Positions 1 to 6,578 of a stretch of DNA of 7,109 bases are shown here, one piece after another. Both the position numbers and the translations under genes were made by a program. The notes beneath the pieces were generated by a model that made no database searches, was not told where the DNA came from, and saw nothing but the letters and a program-made list of their open reading frames with translations. Positions within the stretch are counted from its first letter, which is position 1. Each line of letters opens with the position of its first letter. Source of the stretch: Coriobacteriia bacterium (GTDB lineage: Bacteria > Actinomycetota > Coriobacteriia > Coriobacteriales > QAMH01); the NCBI GenBank assembly GCA_900758075.1, contig CAAEQF010000029.1:1-7109 (forward strand), given 5' to 3'.

Positions 1-479
1 AACGCGATGTCTGTCGCCGTCGGCACGCCCCACCCGCCCGCGGTGTCCGGGTGGCCGGCGTTGATGGCGCTGTAGATGATAACCGGTGCGAGCACGCCGC
101 CCACTGCCGCGATGATGGGGAGCAGGGCCTGACGGATGTTGGTGAGCTCGCCCACCGTCATCTCGTACTTGATCTCGAGGCCGACAAGCAGGAAGAACAA
201 CGCCATGAAGATGTCGTTGATGACGTGCACGATGCCCATCGTGTACGTTGTGTCGCCGATGACGAAGCCGACCTCGAGGTGGCTGAACTCGAGCAGCACC
301 TGGTGCGCCGCCGTGTTGGCGAGCACGAGCGCGGCGATGGCGGCGAGGAGCATGATGCCGGCGGCCTTGGTCGCGGAATGCGCGAACGCGACTATCTTCT
401 TGTAGCGCGCCTGGTGGCCGTGCACCTCATCGATGAACAGAGGGTCGGCTGGCTTTTGGGTGCGCGGAGCGTCGGTCAT
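1..479 (-). CDS. nhaA: Na+/H+ antiporter NhaA, N-terminal part (cut by window edge)
   Basis: Reading the minus strand from the ATG at 479-477 gives 159 codons that stay open to the left edge. The protein exchanges Na+ (or Li+) for protons across the cytoplasmic membrane. It begins MTDAPRTQKPADPLFIDEVH, a polar cytoplasmic tail, followed by a hydrophobic helix at about residues 38-56. NhaA family blocks follow in the usual order: FFLLVGLEIKYEM (about 95-107), RQALLPIIAAVGGVLAP (116-132) and GWGVPTATDIA (149-159). The TDIA Asp (D157) corresponds to the conserved Asp of the unwound helix IV in NhaA. The catalytic Asp-Asp pair of helix V lies beyond the window and cannot be checked. The start is supported by AAAGGGG eight bases upstream. 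The gene is divergent from the plus-strand operon and shares a 399-bp intergenic region with it. No full-length ORF is visible because the gene is truncated by the window, not by a mutation. Confidence 0.93.
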   Translation of the reverse strand, partial: MTDAPRTQKPADPLFIDEVHGHQARYKKIVAFAHSATKAAGIMLLAAIAALVLANTAAHQVLLEFSHLEVGFVIGDTTYTMGIVHVINDIFMALFFLLVGLEIKYEMTVGELTNIRQALLPIIAAVGGVLAPVIIYSAINAGHPDTAGGWGVPTATDIA

Positions 480-487
480 GGATCAGT

Positions 488-494
488 CCCCTTT
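488..494 (-). promoter_or_regulatory. Ribosome binding site of nhaA
   Basis: AAAGGGG on the minus strand, eight bases before the ATG at 479-477. It fixes the start of the truncated nhaA gene. Confidence 0.75.
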
Positions 495-568
495 CTCGCA
501 GGTGACGGCAGGTGGGCACGCGGAAGACGCGCGTGCGGGTAACTGTATCCTAGCCGCTTTACAGGACC

Positions 569-580
569 CTTGCACGCAAG
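569..580. repeat. Short palindrome upstream of nhaA
   Basis: CTTGC-AC-GCAAG is a perfect 5-bp inverted repeat around two bases. It lies about 17 bp upstream of a possible nhaA -10 (TAGGAT, minus strand 552-547), where a regulator could touch the -35 region. It may be an operator, but a palindrome this short can also arise by chance. Confidence 0.35.
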
Positions 581-600
581 CTCCGCGCGTATGGCGGGCG

Positions 601-769
601 CCTCGTGTCATGACCATTCCGCGAAGCCGAGCCGGCGCGTGACAAACCGGCAAGGCATTGGCGATATACGTGACAGACCGGCTAGGCTCTGACCGTTTTC
701 GGCCAATAGCTCGCCGGTTTGTCATACATATGGTCAGGAGCTCTCCGGTCTGTCACAAATGACACGAGG
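601..769. repeat. 11-bp inverted repeat flanking the four-site array
   Basis: CCTCGTGTCAT (601-611) and ATGACACGAGG (759-769) are perfect inverted copies that enclose the four TGACARACCGG sites. Their centre (685) differs from that of the inner array (697.5). The right copy can also pair with TTCGTGTC (773-780), forming a GACACGA/TCGTGTC stem around six bases. A related palindrome, TCGTG-A-CACGA, lies at 856-866 in the leader of the downstream gene. They may be sites for a second regulator. Confidence 0.6.
640..755. repeat. Four TGACARACCGG sites in dyad symmetry, 31-bp spacing
   Basis: Two direct copies, TGACAAACCGG (640-650) and TGACAGACCGG (671-681), are followed by two inverted copies, CCGGTTTGTCA (714-724) and CCGGTCTGTCA (745-755). 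Starts within each pair are exactly 31 bp apart, about three helical turns. The four sites are exactly symmetric about position 697.5: 640-650 mirrors 745-755 and 671-681 mirrors 714-724. The variable base alternates A, G, A, G along the array when each copy is read in its own orientation. This is the pattern of an operator array bound by oligomers on the same DNA face, and it lies 46 to 161 bp upstream of the -35 at 801. The bound protein is unknown. Confidence 0.85.
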
Positions 770-800
770 CCCTTCGTGTCGGGCCCCCGCGTATCGGTTT

Positions 801-829
801 TTGTCAATATGCTCACAAATACGTATAAT
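801..829 (+). promoter_or_regulatory. Sigma70-type promoter of the lic-like operon
   Basis: The -35 TTGTCA (801-806) and a perfect -10 TATAAT (824-829) are separated by 17 bp. Transcription should start near 836, leaving a leader of about 43 bases before the ATG at 879. The -35 contains the TGTCA core found throughout the region, so a regulator of that motif could compete with or help RNA polymerase. No other promoter is needed for the two downstream genes. Confidence 0.8.
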
Positions 830-834
830 GCCGT

Positions 835-844
835 GTTCATGAAC
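835..844. promoter_or_regulatory. Palindrome at the expected transcription start (possible operator)
   Basis: GTTCATGAAC is a perfect 10-bp palindrome lying across the predicted +1 (about 836). A second palindrome, TCGTG-A-CACGA, follows at 856-866 in the short leader. Both are placed where a repressor would block initiation or clearance. The winged HTH of the first operon protein is an obvious candidate for autoregulation, but nothing in the sequence shows which protein binds. Confidence 0.4.
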
Positions 845-878
845 ATGTAAACTTTTCGTGACACGATTGTGAAAAATA

Positions 879-3467
879 ATGATTGACTACTACGAGTTCC
901 AGGTTCTCGCAAACAGCACCGCACAGAAGTCGACTCAGCGCGACATCGCCACCAAGGCGGGCATCTCGGTTGGATCGGTGAACAAGGCCGTCGCCTCGCT
1001 CCAAGAAAAGGGCCTGCTCAACAGCAGCGCCGCGCCCACGAGCGCCGGAATCGCCGCGCTCGAGCCCTATCGCGTCGACAACGCCATCATCCTCGCCGCA
1101 GGCATGGCCACGAGGTTTGCCCCGCTCTCGTTCGAAAAGCCCAAGGCGCTGTTCGAAGTCCAGGGCGAGGTTCTCATCGAGCGCCTCATCCGTCAGCTCA
1201 AGGAGGCGGGCATAGACGACATAACCGTCGTCGTCGGCTACATGAAGGAATCGTTCTTCTACCTCGAGGACAAGTTCGGCGTGAAGATCGCCGTCAGCAA
1301 CGACTATTCCAAGCGTAACAACCACTCCTCGCTGCTCGCCGTCAAAAACTCCTTCGGCAACACCTACCTGTGCTCTTCGGACCTCTACTTCGAGAAGAAC
1401 GTCTTCAGCCCCTACTCCTACGGGACCTGGGTCACATGCGTGAAGAAAGGCGGCCCCGACGACCGCTACATTTTGAAGAGCAACCGGACCGGACAGGTCT
1501 CGGAGATGTCGAAGACCGGCACTGGGCACTACGAGATGCGCGGCCCCGCGCATTTCACGAAAGAGGACGCCACGCGTCTGATCGCCCGCATAGAAGACGA
1601 GTACGACCAGCCCGAAACCGCACCCAAGCTCTGGGACGACATCCTCGCCGAACACCTCGACGAGTTCTCCCTGCGCGCCCGCATCCTGCCCAAAGGCGTC
1701 ATGCACGAGTTCAACTACGTGCAGGACCTGGCCAGCTTCGATGCCGACTTCTTCGAGAACGTCGACTCGCGCATCCTGGAAAACATCTGCAAGGCGCTCG
1801 AATGCAAGCGCTCGGACATCACGGGCGTCGAGCCGGTCAAGGCGGGACTGACCAACCTCTCGGTGCTGTTCTCGTGCAAGGGCAAGCAGTACATCTACCG
1901 CCACCCGGGCGTCGGCACGGAGGAAATCGTCAACCGCAGGGCAGAAGCGCACGCCCTCGGCATCGCCAAGAAGCTCTCGCTAGACGAAACCTATGTGTAC
2001 GAAGACCCCGAGGAAGGCTGGAAAATCTCCGCCTACATCCCCGGATGCGAAGAGTTCGACTACTACAATCCCGCGCACGTCAAGCAGGCGATGCAAATCC
2101 TGCGCACGTTGCACACGAGCGGCGAGGTCTCGCCGTGGTCGTTTAACTTCCACGACGAGGGAAAGCACATCGTCAAGCTCCTCAAAGACGCGTCGTACCC
2201 GCTCCCGCGCGACTTTGACAGCCTGTCGCAAGAAATCGACACGCTCGCCTCCTGCCTCAAGCTCGAAGCGGGTGCGCCCGTGCTCTGCCACAACGACTTC
2301 TACGGACCAAACCTGCTCGTCAAGGGCGACGAGATGCAGCTCATCGACTGGGAGTACGCTGCCATGGGCGACTACGGCTGCGACCTGGGCAACTTCGTCT
2401 CGCAAGGCTCGGGCTACTCCATCGAGCAGGCAGAATCGCTCGTGAGCATCTACTTTGGGCGCGAGGCCACCGCCGAGGAGGTCCGTCACTGCCTGGGCTG
2501 CACCGCCGTCGTCGGCTGGTACTGGTACGTGTGGTCGATCTACAAGGAGATGCAGGGCAACCCCGTCGGGGAATGGCTCTACATCTGGTACAAGGCCGCC
2601 AAGCAGTTCTGCGCGCACGTGCTTCCCCAGTACCGCGCCAACGCCCCTCGGGCCACCGGCGCACAGGGGGGCACCCTCGCAAAAGAGGAGTTCGACCGCC
2701 TGGTCGCCCTGGAGCAAGCAGGAAAGGCTACCCCCGAGCAGCTCGAGCAGCTCGAACCTTACCGTGCAAAGCGCGCCATCCTGTTTGCCGCCGGGTTTGG
2801 GAGCAGAATGCGCCCCATCACCATCAGCACGCCCAAGCCGCTGGTGAGGGTCCACGGCACGCGCATCATCGACCGCCTGATTGACGCGCTGCTCTCCGTC
2901 GGAGTAGACGAGATCTACATCGTGCGCGGGTACCTGAAAGACTCCTTCGACCAGCTGCTGGCCAAATATCCCACGCTCAAGTTCATCGACAACCCGCTGT
3001 TCGACACGACCAACAACATCTCGTCGGCGCTCGTCGCCAAAGACCACTTCCAGAACGCCTACGCGTTCGAGTCCGACCTGCTCATAGAAAACACCGAGCT
3101 CATCACCAAGTACCAGTACGCGTCCAACTACCTCGCGATTCCGGTCGAGCGCACGGATGACTGGTACTTCGACGCGAGCGAAGACGGCGTCATCACGCAC
3201 ATCGCCAAAGGCAAGGACGCGCCGTGTTGGCAGATGGTGGGCTGCTCGTACTGGAGCGCCGCAGACGGCAAGCGCCTTTCCCGCGACATCCCCGAGGTAT
3301 TCGCGCGCGGCGGAGAGTGCGAGCAGATCTTCTGGGACGACGTTGCCCTCGATAGGAAGCCCGAGGACTACGCCATCCACGTGAGGCAGTGCACCGCAGA
3401 CGACATCACCGAGATCGACTCGTTCGCGGAGCTTCAGGAAATCGACCCCGCCTACCGAATAGACTAG
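879..3467 (+). CDS. HTH-LicC-LicA-LicC fusion: amino-alcohol kinase/cytidylyltransferase
   Basis: This 862-residue cytoplasmic fusion probably phosphorylates choline or ethanolamine and activates it as a CDP-derivative. Residues 1-60 are a MarR-like winged HTH (DIATKAGISVGSVNKAVASL). Residues 67-290 are a LicC-like nucleotidyltransferase: LAAGMATRF, EKPKALFEVQG, VVVGYMKESF, metal Asp D168 in SSDLYF. Residues 296-585 are a LicA-like kinase: GLTNLSVLF, LCHNDFYGPNLL with catalytic D473, and LIDWEYA with metal Asp D490. Residues 631-862 are a second LicC-like domain: FAAGFGSRMRPITISTPKP, IVRGYLKDSF, NNISSAL, D733 in ESDLLI, and WDDV then TEIDSF near the end. D847 of the second domain is matched by N279 in the first (HEFNY), so the first may differ in metal binding or substrate. 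The linker at 602-630 ends LEPYR, as does the HTH linker, suggesting a duplicated module. The ATG at 879 follows an in-frame stop and has no clear Shine-Dalgarno. LicA and LicC are usually separate, single-domain proteins. The choice between choline and ethanolamine is open. Confidence 0.88.
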   Translation: MIDYYEFQVLANSTAQKSTQRDIATKAGISVGSVNKAVASLQEKGLLNSSAAPTSAGIAALEPYRVDNAIILAAGMATRFAPLSFEKPKALFEVQGEVLIERLIRQLKEAGIDDITVVVGYMKESFFYLEDKFGVKIAVSNDYSKRNNHSSLLAVKNSFGNTYLCSSDLYFEKNVFSPYSYGTWVTCVKKGGPDDRYILKSNRTGQVSEMSKTGTGHYEMRGPAHFTKEDATRLIARIEDEYDQPETAPKLWDDILAEHLDEFSLRARILPKGVMHEFNYVQDLASFDADFFENVDSRILENICKALECKRSDITGVEPVKAGLTNLSVLFSCKGKQYIYRHPGVGTEEIVNRRAEAHALGIAKKLSLDETYVYEDPEEGWKISAYIPGCEEFDYYNPAHVKQAMQILRTLHTSGEVSPWSFNFHDEGKHIVKLLKDASYPLPRDFDSLSQEIDTLASCLKLEAGAPVLCHNDFYGPNLLVKGDEMQLIDWEYAAMGDYGCDLGNFVSQGSGYSIEQAESLVSIYFGREATAEEVRHCLGCTAVVGWYWYVWSIYKEMQGNPVGEWLYIWYKAAKQFCAHVLPQYRANAPRATGAQGGTLAKEEFDRLVALEQAGKATPEQLEQLEPYRAKRAILFAAGFGSRMRPITISTPKPLVRVHGTRIIDRLIDALLSVGVDEIYIVRGYLKDSFDQLLAKYPTLKFIDNPLFDTTNNISSALVAKDHFQNAYAFESDLLIENTELITKYQYASNYLAIPVERTDDWYFDASEDGVITHIAKGKDAPCWQMVGCSYWSAADGKRLSRDIPEVFARGGECEQIFWDDVALDRKPEDYAIHVRQCTADDITEIDSFAELQEIDPAYRID

Positions 3468-3472
3468 GAAAG
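3465..3472 (+). promoter_or_regulatory. Ribosome binding site of the permease, overlapping the upstream stop codon
   Basis: TAGGAAAG includes the TAG stop of the fusion gene (3465-3467) and supplies AGGA 11 bases before the permease ATG at 3481. The overlap suggests translational coupling and supports one transcript. Confidence 0.6.
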
Positions 3473-3480
3473 CAGCCACG

Positions 3481-4875
3481 ATGGAAGAGCAGAGCCAAGA
3501 CCAAGAGTACTTCGAGAAGCGGTCGCTCAAATCCGGAGCCGCGGGATGGATCCTTCTGACGGGGCTCGGCGTGGCCTACGTCGTCTCGGGCGACTTCTCC
3601 GGCTGGAACTACGGCATCGCCTACGGCGGCTGGCTGGGCCTGGCGATTGCCTTCCTCGCCATGGGGTGCATGTACGCCTGCACGGTCTTTGGCATCGCCG
3701 AGCTCTCTTCCGCCATCCCGACCGCAGGCGCCGGCTACGGCTTTGCCCGCAGGGCCTTTGGAAGATTCGGCGGCTTTATGACGGGGCTCGCCGTCTTGGT
3801 CGAGTACGTGTGCGCGCCCGCGGCCATCTCGACGTTCATCGCGAACTACCTCGACGCGATCGGGCTCGTCTCGGGCGACGGCGGGCACCTGTTGGCAGTC
3901 GCCGTCTGCTATGCGCTGTTCATCGCCGTCCACATCATCGGCGTGGGCGAGGCGCTCAAGACCATGCTGGTCATCACGGTCGTGGCTGTGATCGCGCTCG
4001 TCGTGTTCATCGTGGGCGCCGTGCCCGGCTTCGACTTCTCGCGCCTGTTCGACATCGCGCCGGCTGCGGGCGGGTCCGCCCTGCTGCCCTATGGCGTCGC
4101 GGGGGTTTTGGCGGCACTGCCGTTTGGCATCTGGTTCTTCCTCGGCATCGAGGGCGTTCCGCTGGGGTCCGAGGAGGCGCACGACCCCCGCAAGGACGTC
4201 CCGCGCGCCATCATTGGCGCGATGGCCATTCTCGTGCTCACCGGCATGGCCGTCCTCTTTTTGGCAGCGGGCAACACGGGCGCCGCCTTCATGGGGCAGT
4301 CCACCGCGCCGCTCGTCGACGTTCTCGAGCGCGCCGGGCAGCCCGCCTTGGGCCTGTTCGTGAACGTCGCGGGGCTCTTTGGGCTCGTCGCCTCGTTTTT
4401 CTCGCTCATCTACGCCGGCTCGCGCCAGATGTTTGCCCTGTCGCGCGCGGGGTATTTGCCCGACCGGCTCGCCGTCACGGGCAAGCGCAAGACCCCGGCG
4501 CTCGCGCTCATCGTCATCGGCGCCGTCGGCTTTGTGCTCGTGGTGGTCGTCCGCAACGGAGACGCGCTCATCGACATGGCCGTGTTCGGCGCCTGCGTAT
4601 CGTACGCGATGATGAACCTGTCGCACATCGTGCTGCGACGGCGCGAGCCCCAGATGAGACGCGGGTACCGCACCCCTGGCGGGACCGTCACCACGTGGAT
4701 TGGATTCATTCTCTCGTGCGTCGCGATTGTCTCGACGTTCGTGACCTACACGCCATCTGCCATCGCCGCACTTGCGGTGTTGGCAGCGGGGGCTATCTAC
4801 TTTGCGGCGTATGCGCGCCACCGGCTGGTCGGCAACGCGCCCGAGGAGGAATTTGCCCGCATCGAGGCGGCGTAA
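3481..4875 (+). CDS. APC-superfamily permease, ethanolamine permease-like
   Basis: This 464-residue integral membrane protein of the APC superfamily probably imports ethanolamine or a related amino-alcohol. The N-terminus YFEKRSLKSGAAGWILL (10-26) and first helix GLGVAYVVSGDFSGWNYG (28-45) resemble the ethanolamine-permease branch. TAGAGYGFARRAFG (81-94) and EYVCAPAAI (108-116) fit that branch as well. APC features follow: HDPRKDVPRAI (234-244) between helices and YAGSRQMFALSRAGYLP (311-327). About twelve hydrophobic segments are visible, ending near residue 445, with a short charged C-terminal tail. Length fits the family (about 450-480). It starts 13 bp after the kinase/cytidylyltransferase gene, so it probably feeds that enzyme, the role LicB plays in classical lic loci; LicB belongs to a different transporter family. 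Another amine or amino-acid substrate cannot be excluded. The family call comes from recognised motifs, not from a search. Confidence 0.83.
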   Translation: MEEQSQDQEYFEKRSLKSGAAGWILLTGLGVAYVVSGDFSGWNYGIAYGGWLGLAIAFLAMGCMYACTVFGIAELSSAIPTAGAGYGFARRAFGRFGGFMTGLAVLVEYVCAPAAISTFIANYLDAIGLVSGDGGHLLAVAVCYALFIAVHIIGVGEALKTMLVITVVAVIALVVFIVGAVPGFDFSRLFDIAPAAGGSALLPYGVAGVLAALPFGIWFFLGIEGVPLGSEEAHDPRKDVPRAIIGAMAILVLTGMAVLFLAAGNTGAAFMGQSTAPLVDVLERAGQPALGLFVNVAGLFGLVASFFSLIYAGSRQMFALSRAGYLPDRLAVTGKRKTPALALIVIGAVGFVLVVVVRNGDALIDMAVFGACVSYAMMNLSHIVLRRREPQMRRGYRTPGGTVTTWIGFILSCVAIVSTFVTYTPSAIAALAVLAAGAIYFAAYARHRLVGNAPEEEFARIEAA

Positions 4876-4947
4876 GCGGCAGCGCGGGAAACGGCAACGG
4901 ACAGCGGAGCACCTGACGGGCGAAGGCCGCACGCTGGGTGCAGAGAC

Positions 4948-4952
4948 GGAGG
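4948..4952 (+). promoter_or_regulatory. Ribosome binding site that decides the amidohydrolase start
   Basis: GGAGG lies five bases before the ATG at 4958-4960. It favours this start over the in-frame ATG at 4772, which lies inside the permease gene and would add 62 Arg-rich residues that look like out-of-frame translation. Confidence 0.75.
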
Positions 4953-4957
4953 CAGGC

Positions 4958-6526
4958 ATGGGTACCGTGTACGAAGGCGCCGTGTTGACGGTGGACAAAG
5001 ACGACAGCGTCGCCAGATACCTCGTCGAAGACGATGGGCGCATTTGCTACGTGGGCAACGAGCTGCCGACGCAGTACGCGGATTGGCAGAGAGTCGAGCT
5101 CGGCAGCAAGGCGCTGTGCCCGAGCTTCGTCGACACGCACCAGCACATGGCGAGCTTCGCGACCTTCAACGCGGGCCTCAACGTCATGGACGCGCGCTCC
5201 AACGCAGAGATCGTCGAGCGCGTGAGGGAGTTTGCCGCGCGCTCGGACGACAAGACGCTCATCGCGTTTGGCGCGTCCCCGTACTCGGTTGCAGACGGCA
5301 GGCTCGTCTCGAGAGGCGAACTCGACGACGCCTGCCCCAACAAGCCGCTCATGCTCGTCAAATACGACGGGCACGCCTGCATCGTCAACTCCGCCCTGCT
5401 CGAGAAGGTGAGAGGCAAGGTGTCGGAGCTGCGCGGGTACCACCCGGACACGGGTGAGATGAACCAGGAGGCGTTCTTTGCCGTCTCGGACTTCATCACC
5501 TCGTCCATCTCTATACCCAAGCTCGTGCGCAACGTGCAGCGCACGATGGACTACCTGGCAGCGCGCGGCATCGGCATGGTGCACACGGTGAGCGGCGTGG
5601 GCTTTTCCGGCGATTTGGACATCTCGTTGGAGGTCTGGCTGGCGCGCAGCGCGCAAAACGGGTTCCAGATGCGCGTCTTCCCCCAATCCATGGACATATC
5701 GGTTGCGAAAAGGCGCGGGCTGCCCCGCATCGGGGGTTGCTTTGCCTGCGCGCTGGACGGGTGCTTTGGCTCTGCAGACGCTGCGCTCAACGAGCCGTAT
5801 GCGGGCACCGCCGCCGACTGCGGCGTGTTGTACTACAGCAACGAGCAGGTTGCGGAGTTCTGCAAGGCTGCAAACCGCGCAGGGTTGCAGATCGAGATGC
5901 ACGCGATTGGCGACAGGGCGTTCGACCAGGCGACTCGCGCCCTCAAGGCGGCGCTTGACGACTTTCCGCGCAAAGACCACCGCCATGGCATCATCCATGA
6001 CTGCCTGCCCACCAAGGCGGGACTCGAGATTTGCGCCGAGTACGGTATCCAGTTCCCCATGCAGACGTCGTTTATCGACTGGCCCCAGGAGCCGGACTCC
6101 TACCTTCAGCGGCTGCTGGGAGACGAGCGCGCGGGGCACCTGAACCCGCTGCGCAGCATCGCAGATGCGGGCATCGTGATGTCGGCAGGCTCGGACGCGC
6201 CGTGCACAGACCCCGACCCCATCTTGTGGATGGAACGGGCGTGCAACCACTCGAACCCGGCACAGGCGCTGAGCGTGCAAGAGGCCCTGCGGATGTGCAC
6301 GTACAACGGCTACTGGACGACCTTCGACGAAAGCGAGCGCGGCTCTCTTGAGGCGGGAAAGATCGCCGACATGGTCATCCTCTCCGAAAGCCCCTACGAC
6401 GTGCCAAAAGAAGAGCTCGGAAGAATCAAGGTCGAGCAGCTTTTCCTGGGCGGCAAACCCTACGAGAAGCAACGGCAAGGGTTCGTCGCCGCTCTGATCA
6501 AGGGGATGTTGGCGAAGAATCGGTGA
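4958..6526 (+). CDS. YtcJ-like metal-dependent amidohydrolase
   Basis: This 522-residue protein belongs to the amidohydrolase superfamily, YtcJ/Amidohydro_3 type, whose members hydrolyse amide bonds (deacylases, deformylases) with bound metal. The N-terminal beta-sandwich strand EGAVLTVD is followed by PSFVDTHQHM, giving metal ligands H61 and H63. DGCFGSADAAL (267-277) matches the family's DGxxGS(x)AAL block. HAIGDRAFDQA (315-325) supplies H315. RHGIIHD (342-348) replaces the common RHRIEHA and keeps both His residues (H343, H347). SAGSDAPCTDPDP (409-421) carries the conserved Asp D413. The C-terminus SLEAGKIADMVILS (463-476) is the usual return strand. No signal peptide is seen, so it is probably cytoplasmic. 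Length is normal. It lies 82 bp after the permease without an obvious terminator between them and is probably the third gene of the operon. Context suggests release of an amino-alcohol from an amide such as an N-acylethanolamine; the substrate is not shown by the sequence. The start is chosen by GGAGG and family fit. Confidence 0.87.
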   Translation: MGTVYEGAVLTVDKDDSVARYLVEDDGRICYVGNELPTQYADWQRVELGSKALCPSFVDTHQHMASFATFNAGLNVMDARSNAEIVERVREFAARSDDKTLIAFGASPYSVADGRLVSRGELDDACPNKPLMLVKYDGHACIVNSALLEKVRGKVSELRGYHPDTGEMNQEAFFAVSDFITSSISIPKLVRNVQRTMDYLAARGIGMVHTVSGVGFSGDLDISLEVWLARSAQNGFQMRVFPQSMDISVAKRRGLPRIGGCFACALDGCFGSADAALNEPYAGTAADCGVLYYSNEQVAEFCKAANRAGLQIEMHAIGDRAFDQATRALKAALDDFPRKDHRHGIIHDCLPTKAGLEICAEYGIQFPMQTSFIDWPQEPDSYLQRLLGDERAGHLNPLRSIADAGIVMSAGSDAPCTDPDPILWMERACNHSNPAQALSVQEALRMCTYNGYWTTFDESERGSLEAGKIADMVILSESPYDVPKEELGRIKVEQLFLGGKPYEKQRQGFVAALIKGMLAKNR

Positions 6527-6578
6527 CGCCGGCGGCGCATGGCACGAGGGGCCGTGGGGGCGTCGGTTCATGTTGACG

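Larger units (their letters stand above)
480..878. other. Divergent intergenic region between nhaA and the lic-like operon
   Basis: This 399-bp stretch contains no supportable gene; the ORFs crossing it are short, unlike known proteins and broken by repeats. It holds the nhaA ribosome binding site, a CTTGC-AC-GCAAG palindrome (569-580), four copies of TGACARACCGG (640-755), a second family built on CGTGTCA/TGACACG (601-611, 759-769, 773-780, 856-866), a strong plus-strand promoter (801-829) and a palindrome at the expected transcription start (835-844). The core TGTCA/TGACA occurs eight times between 606 and 863. A possible minus-strand -10 for nhaA, TAGGAT (552-547), lacks a recognisable -35. 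The density of symmetric sites suggests one or more regulators acting on both divergent genes; this is inference. Confidence 0.8.

Noticed and set aside
547..552. TAGGAT on the minus strand as the -10 of an nhaA promoter
   Set aside because: The hexamer is plausible but no -35-like sequence lies 16-18 bp upstream, so I did not list it as a promoter.
51..642. Plus-strand frames of 163, 89 and 69 codons over the nhaA region
   Set aside because: They are antisense to NhaA, whose conserved blocks are clear on the minus strand.
640..755. Four repeats at regular spacing considered as a CRISPR array
   Set aside because: Units are only 11 bp, two are inverted, and there are no spacers of CRISPR size or cas genes; an operator array fits better.
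3546..4916. 456-codon plus-strand frame inside the permease gene
   Set aside because: It is Arg/His-rich out-of-frame translation of the permease, with no membrane segments or motifs.
4772..4957. 62-residue N-terminal extension of the amidohydrolase
   Set aside because: It overlaps the permease, is Arg-rich, and the ATG at 4958 has a well-placed GGAGG and matches the family N-terminus.
6525..6564. GACGCC/GGCGTC pairing just after the amidohydrolase stop as a terminator
   Set aside because: The stem is 6 bp with a 28-base loop and no T-run, too weak to call.
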